Shown here: positions 64,000-64,000 of the stretch, piece by piece | How the letters are laid out: each line of letters starts with the position of its first letter | How positions within the stretch are numbered: position 1 is the stretch's first letter | Assembly: GCA_042095055.1 (NCBI GenBank) | Contig: JBELBZ010000003.1 | Location: 1 to 64,000, forward strand | DNA length: 64,000 nucleotides | Direction: 5' to 3' | Source: UBA8752 sp042095055 | GTDB taxonomy: Bacteria > Bacteroidota > Bacteroidia > Flavobacteriales_D > Sanyastnellaceae | The notes under the pieces: generated by a model | Database searches by the model: none | The model's input: the letters and a program-made list of their open reading frames with translations, nothing else | Told to the model about the DNA's origin: nothing | Position numbers and translations under genes: made by a program

Positions 64000-64000
64000 T

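Overview
The window is a chromosomal segment of a Bacteroidota bacterium, most likely a marine Flavobacteriales-type organism with moderately high GC. The evidence is type IX secretion (T9SS) C-terminal sorting domains on secreted proteins, the gliding lipoprotein GldH beside a PSP1/RicT gene, an IPExxVDY-family protein between rnc and pyk, the large plant/Chlamydia-like form of IspG, a long LspA, and secreted proteins built from ACNYD-type and hyalin (HYR) repeats. It is draft sequence: three runs of exactly 100 N (46954-47053, 49378-49477, 53680-53779) are placeholder gaps, all inside one giant repetitive gene. I see no insertion sequence, prophage, CRISPR array or rRNA. No gene-free stretch exceeds about 200 bases.

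Left part (1-10976, all plus strand): a truncated membrane protein; kbl; an FAD-dependent amine oxidase; a GbsR/MarR-like regulator; ferritin; then a tightly coupled set of a YfiR-like periplasmic protein, a TPR-like exported protein, a HAMP/SpoIIE phosphatase and a ClC chloride channel; then a di-haem peroxidase lipoprotein. The GbsR-like gene and the ferritin gene both carry an inverted repeat with the same core (TTCAA-N6-TTGAA) just before their start codons, which suggests an iron-storage regulon.

Middle (11002-42923): a minus-strand M43 metalloprotease with a T9SS tail and a plus-strand rhodanese lipoprotein. Next is a minus-strand block reading VWA protein, MoxR-like ATPase, recO, TonB receptor, holB, ricT, gldH. 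Then comes ispG, tail to tail with a long housekeeping operon (acpP-fabF-rnc-IPExxVDY-pyk-ileS-dksA-lspA). Another minus-strand series follows: recX-prfB-fumC-small lipoprotein-manC-mlaE-mlaF-iodotyrosine-deiodinase-like flavoprotein. A DUF349 protein, a single-domain response regulator and a polysaccharide deacetylase end this part.

Right part (42965-64000): leuS; an about 8.8-kb gene for a giant secreted HYR/calcium-type-repeat protein with a T9SS tail; a terminator; a surface protein with thirteen 14-residue YadA-head-type repeats; tRNA-Gln; an aminomuconate-semialdehyde-dehydrogenase-like enzyme; an OmpA lipoprotein; a Cys-rich repeat lipoprotein; recJ; dnaG without its zinc-finger ligands; and the DNA-binding end of an OmpR-type response regulator cut by the window edge.

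Most genes are housekeeping (lipid synthesis, translation, replication and repair) arranged in coupled clusters. The accessory interest lies in the signalling operon, the ferritin regulon candidate, the deiodinase-like enzyme and the repeat-rich surface proteins.
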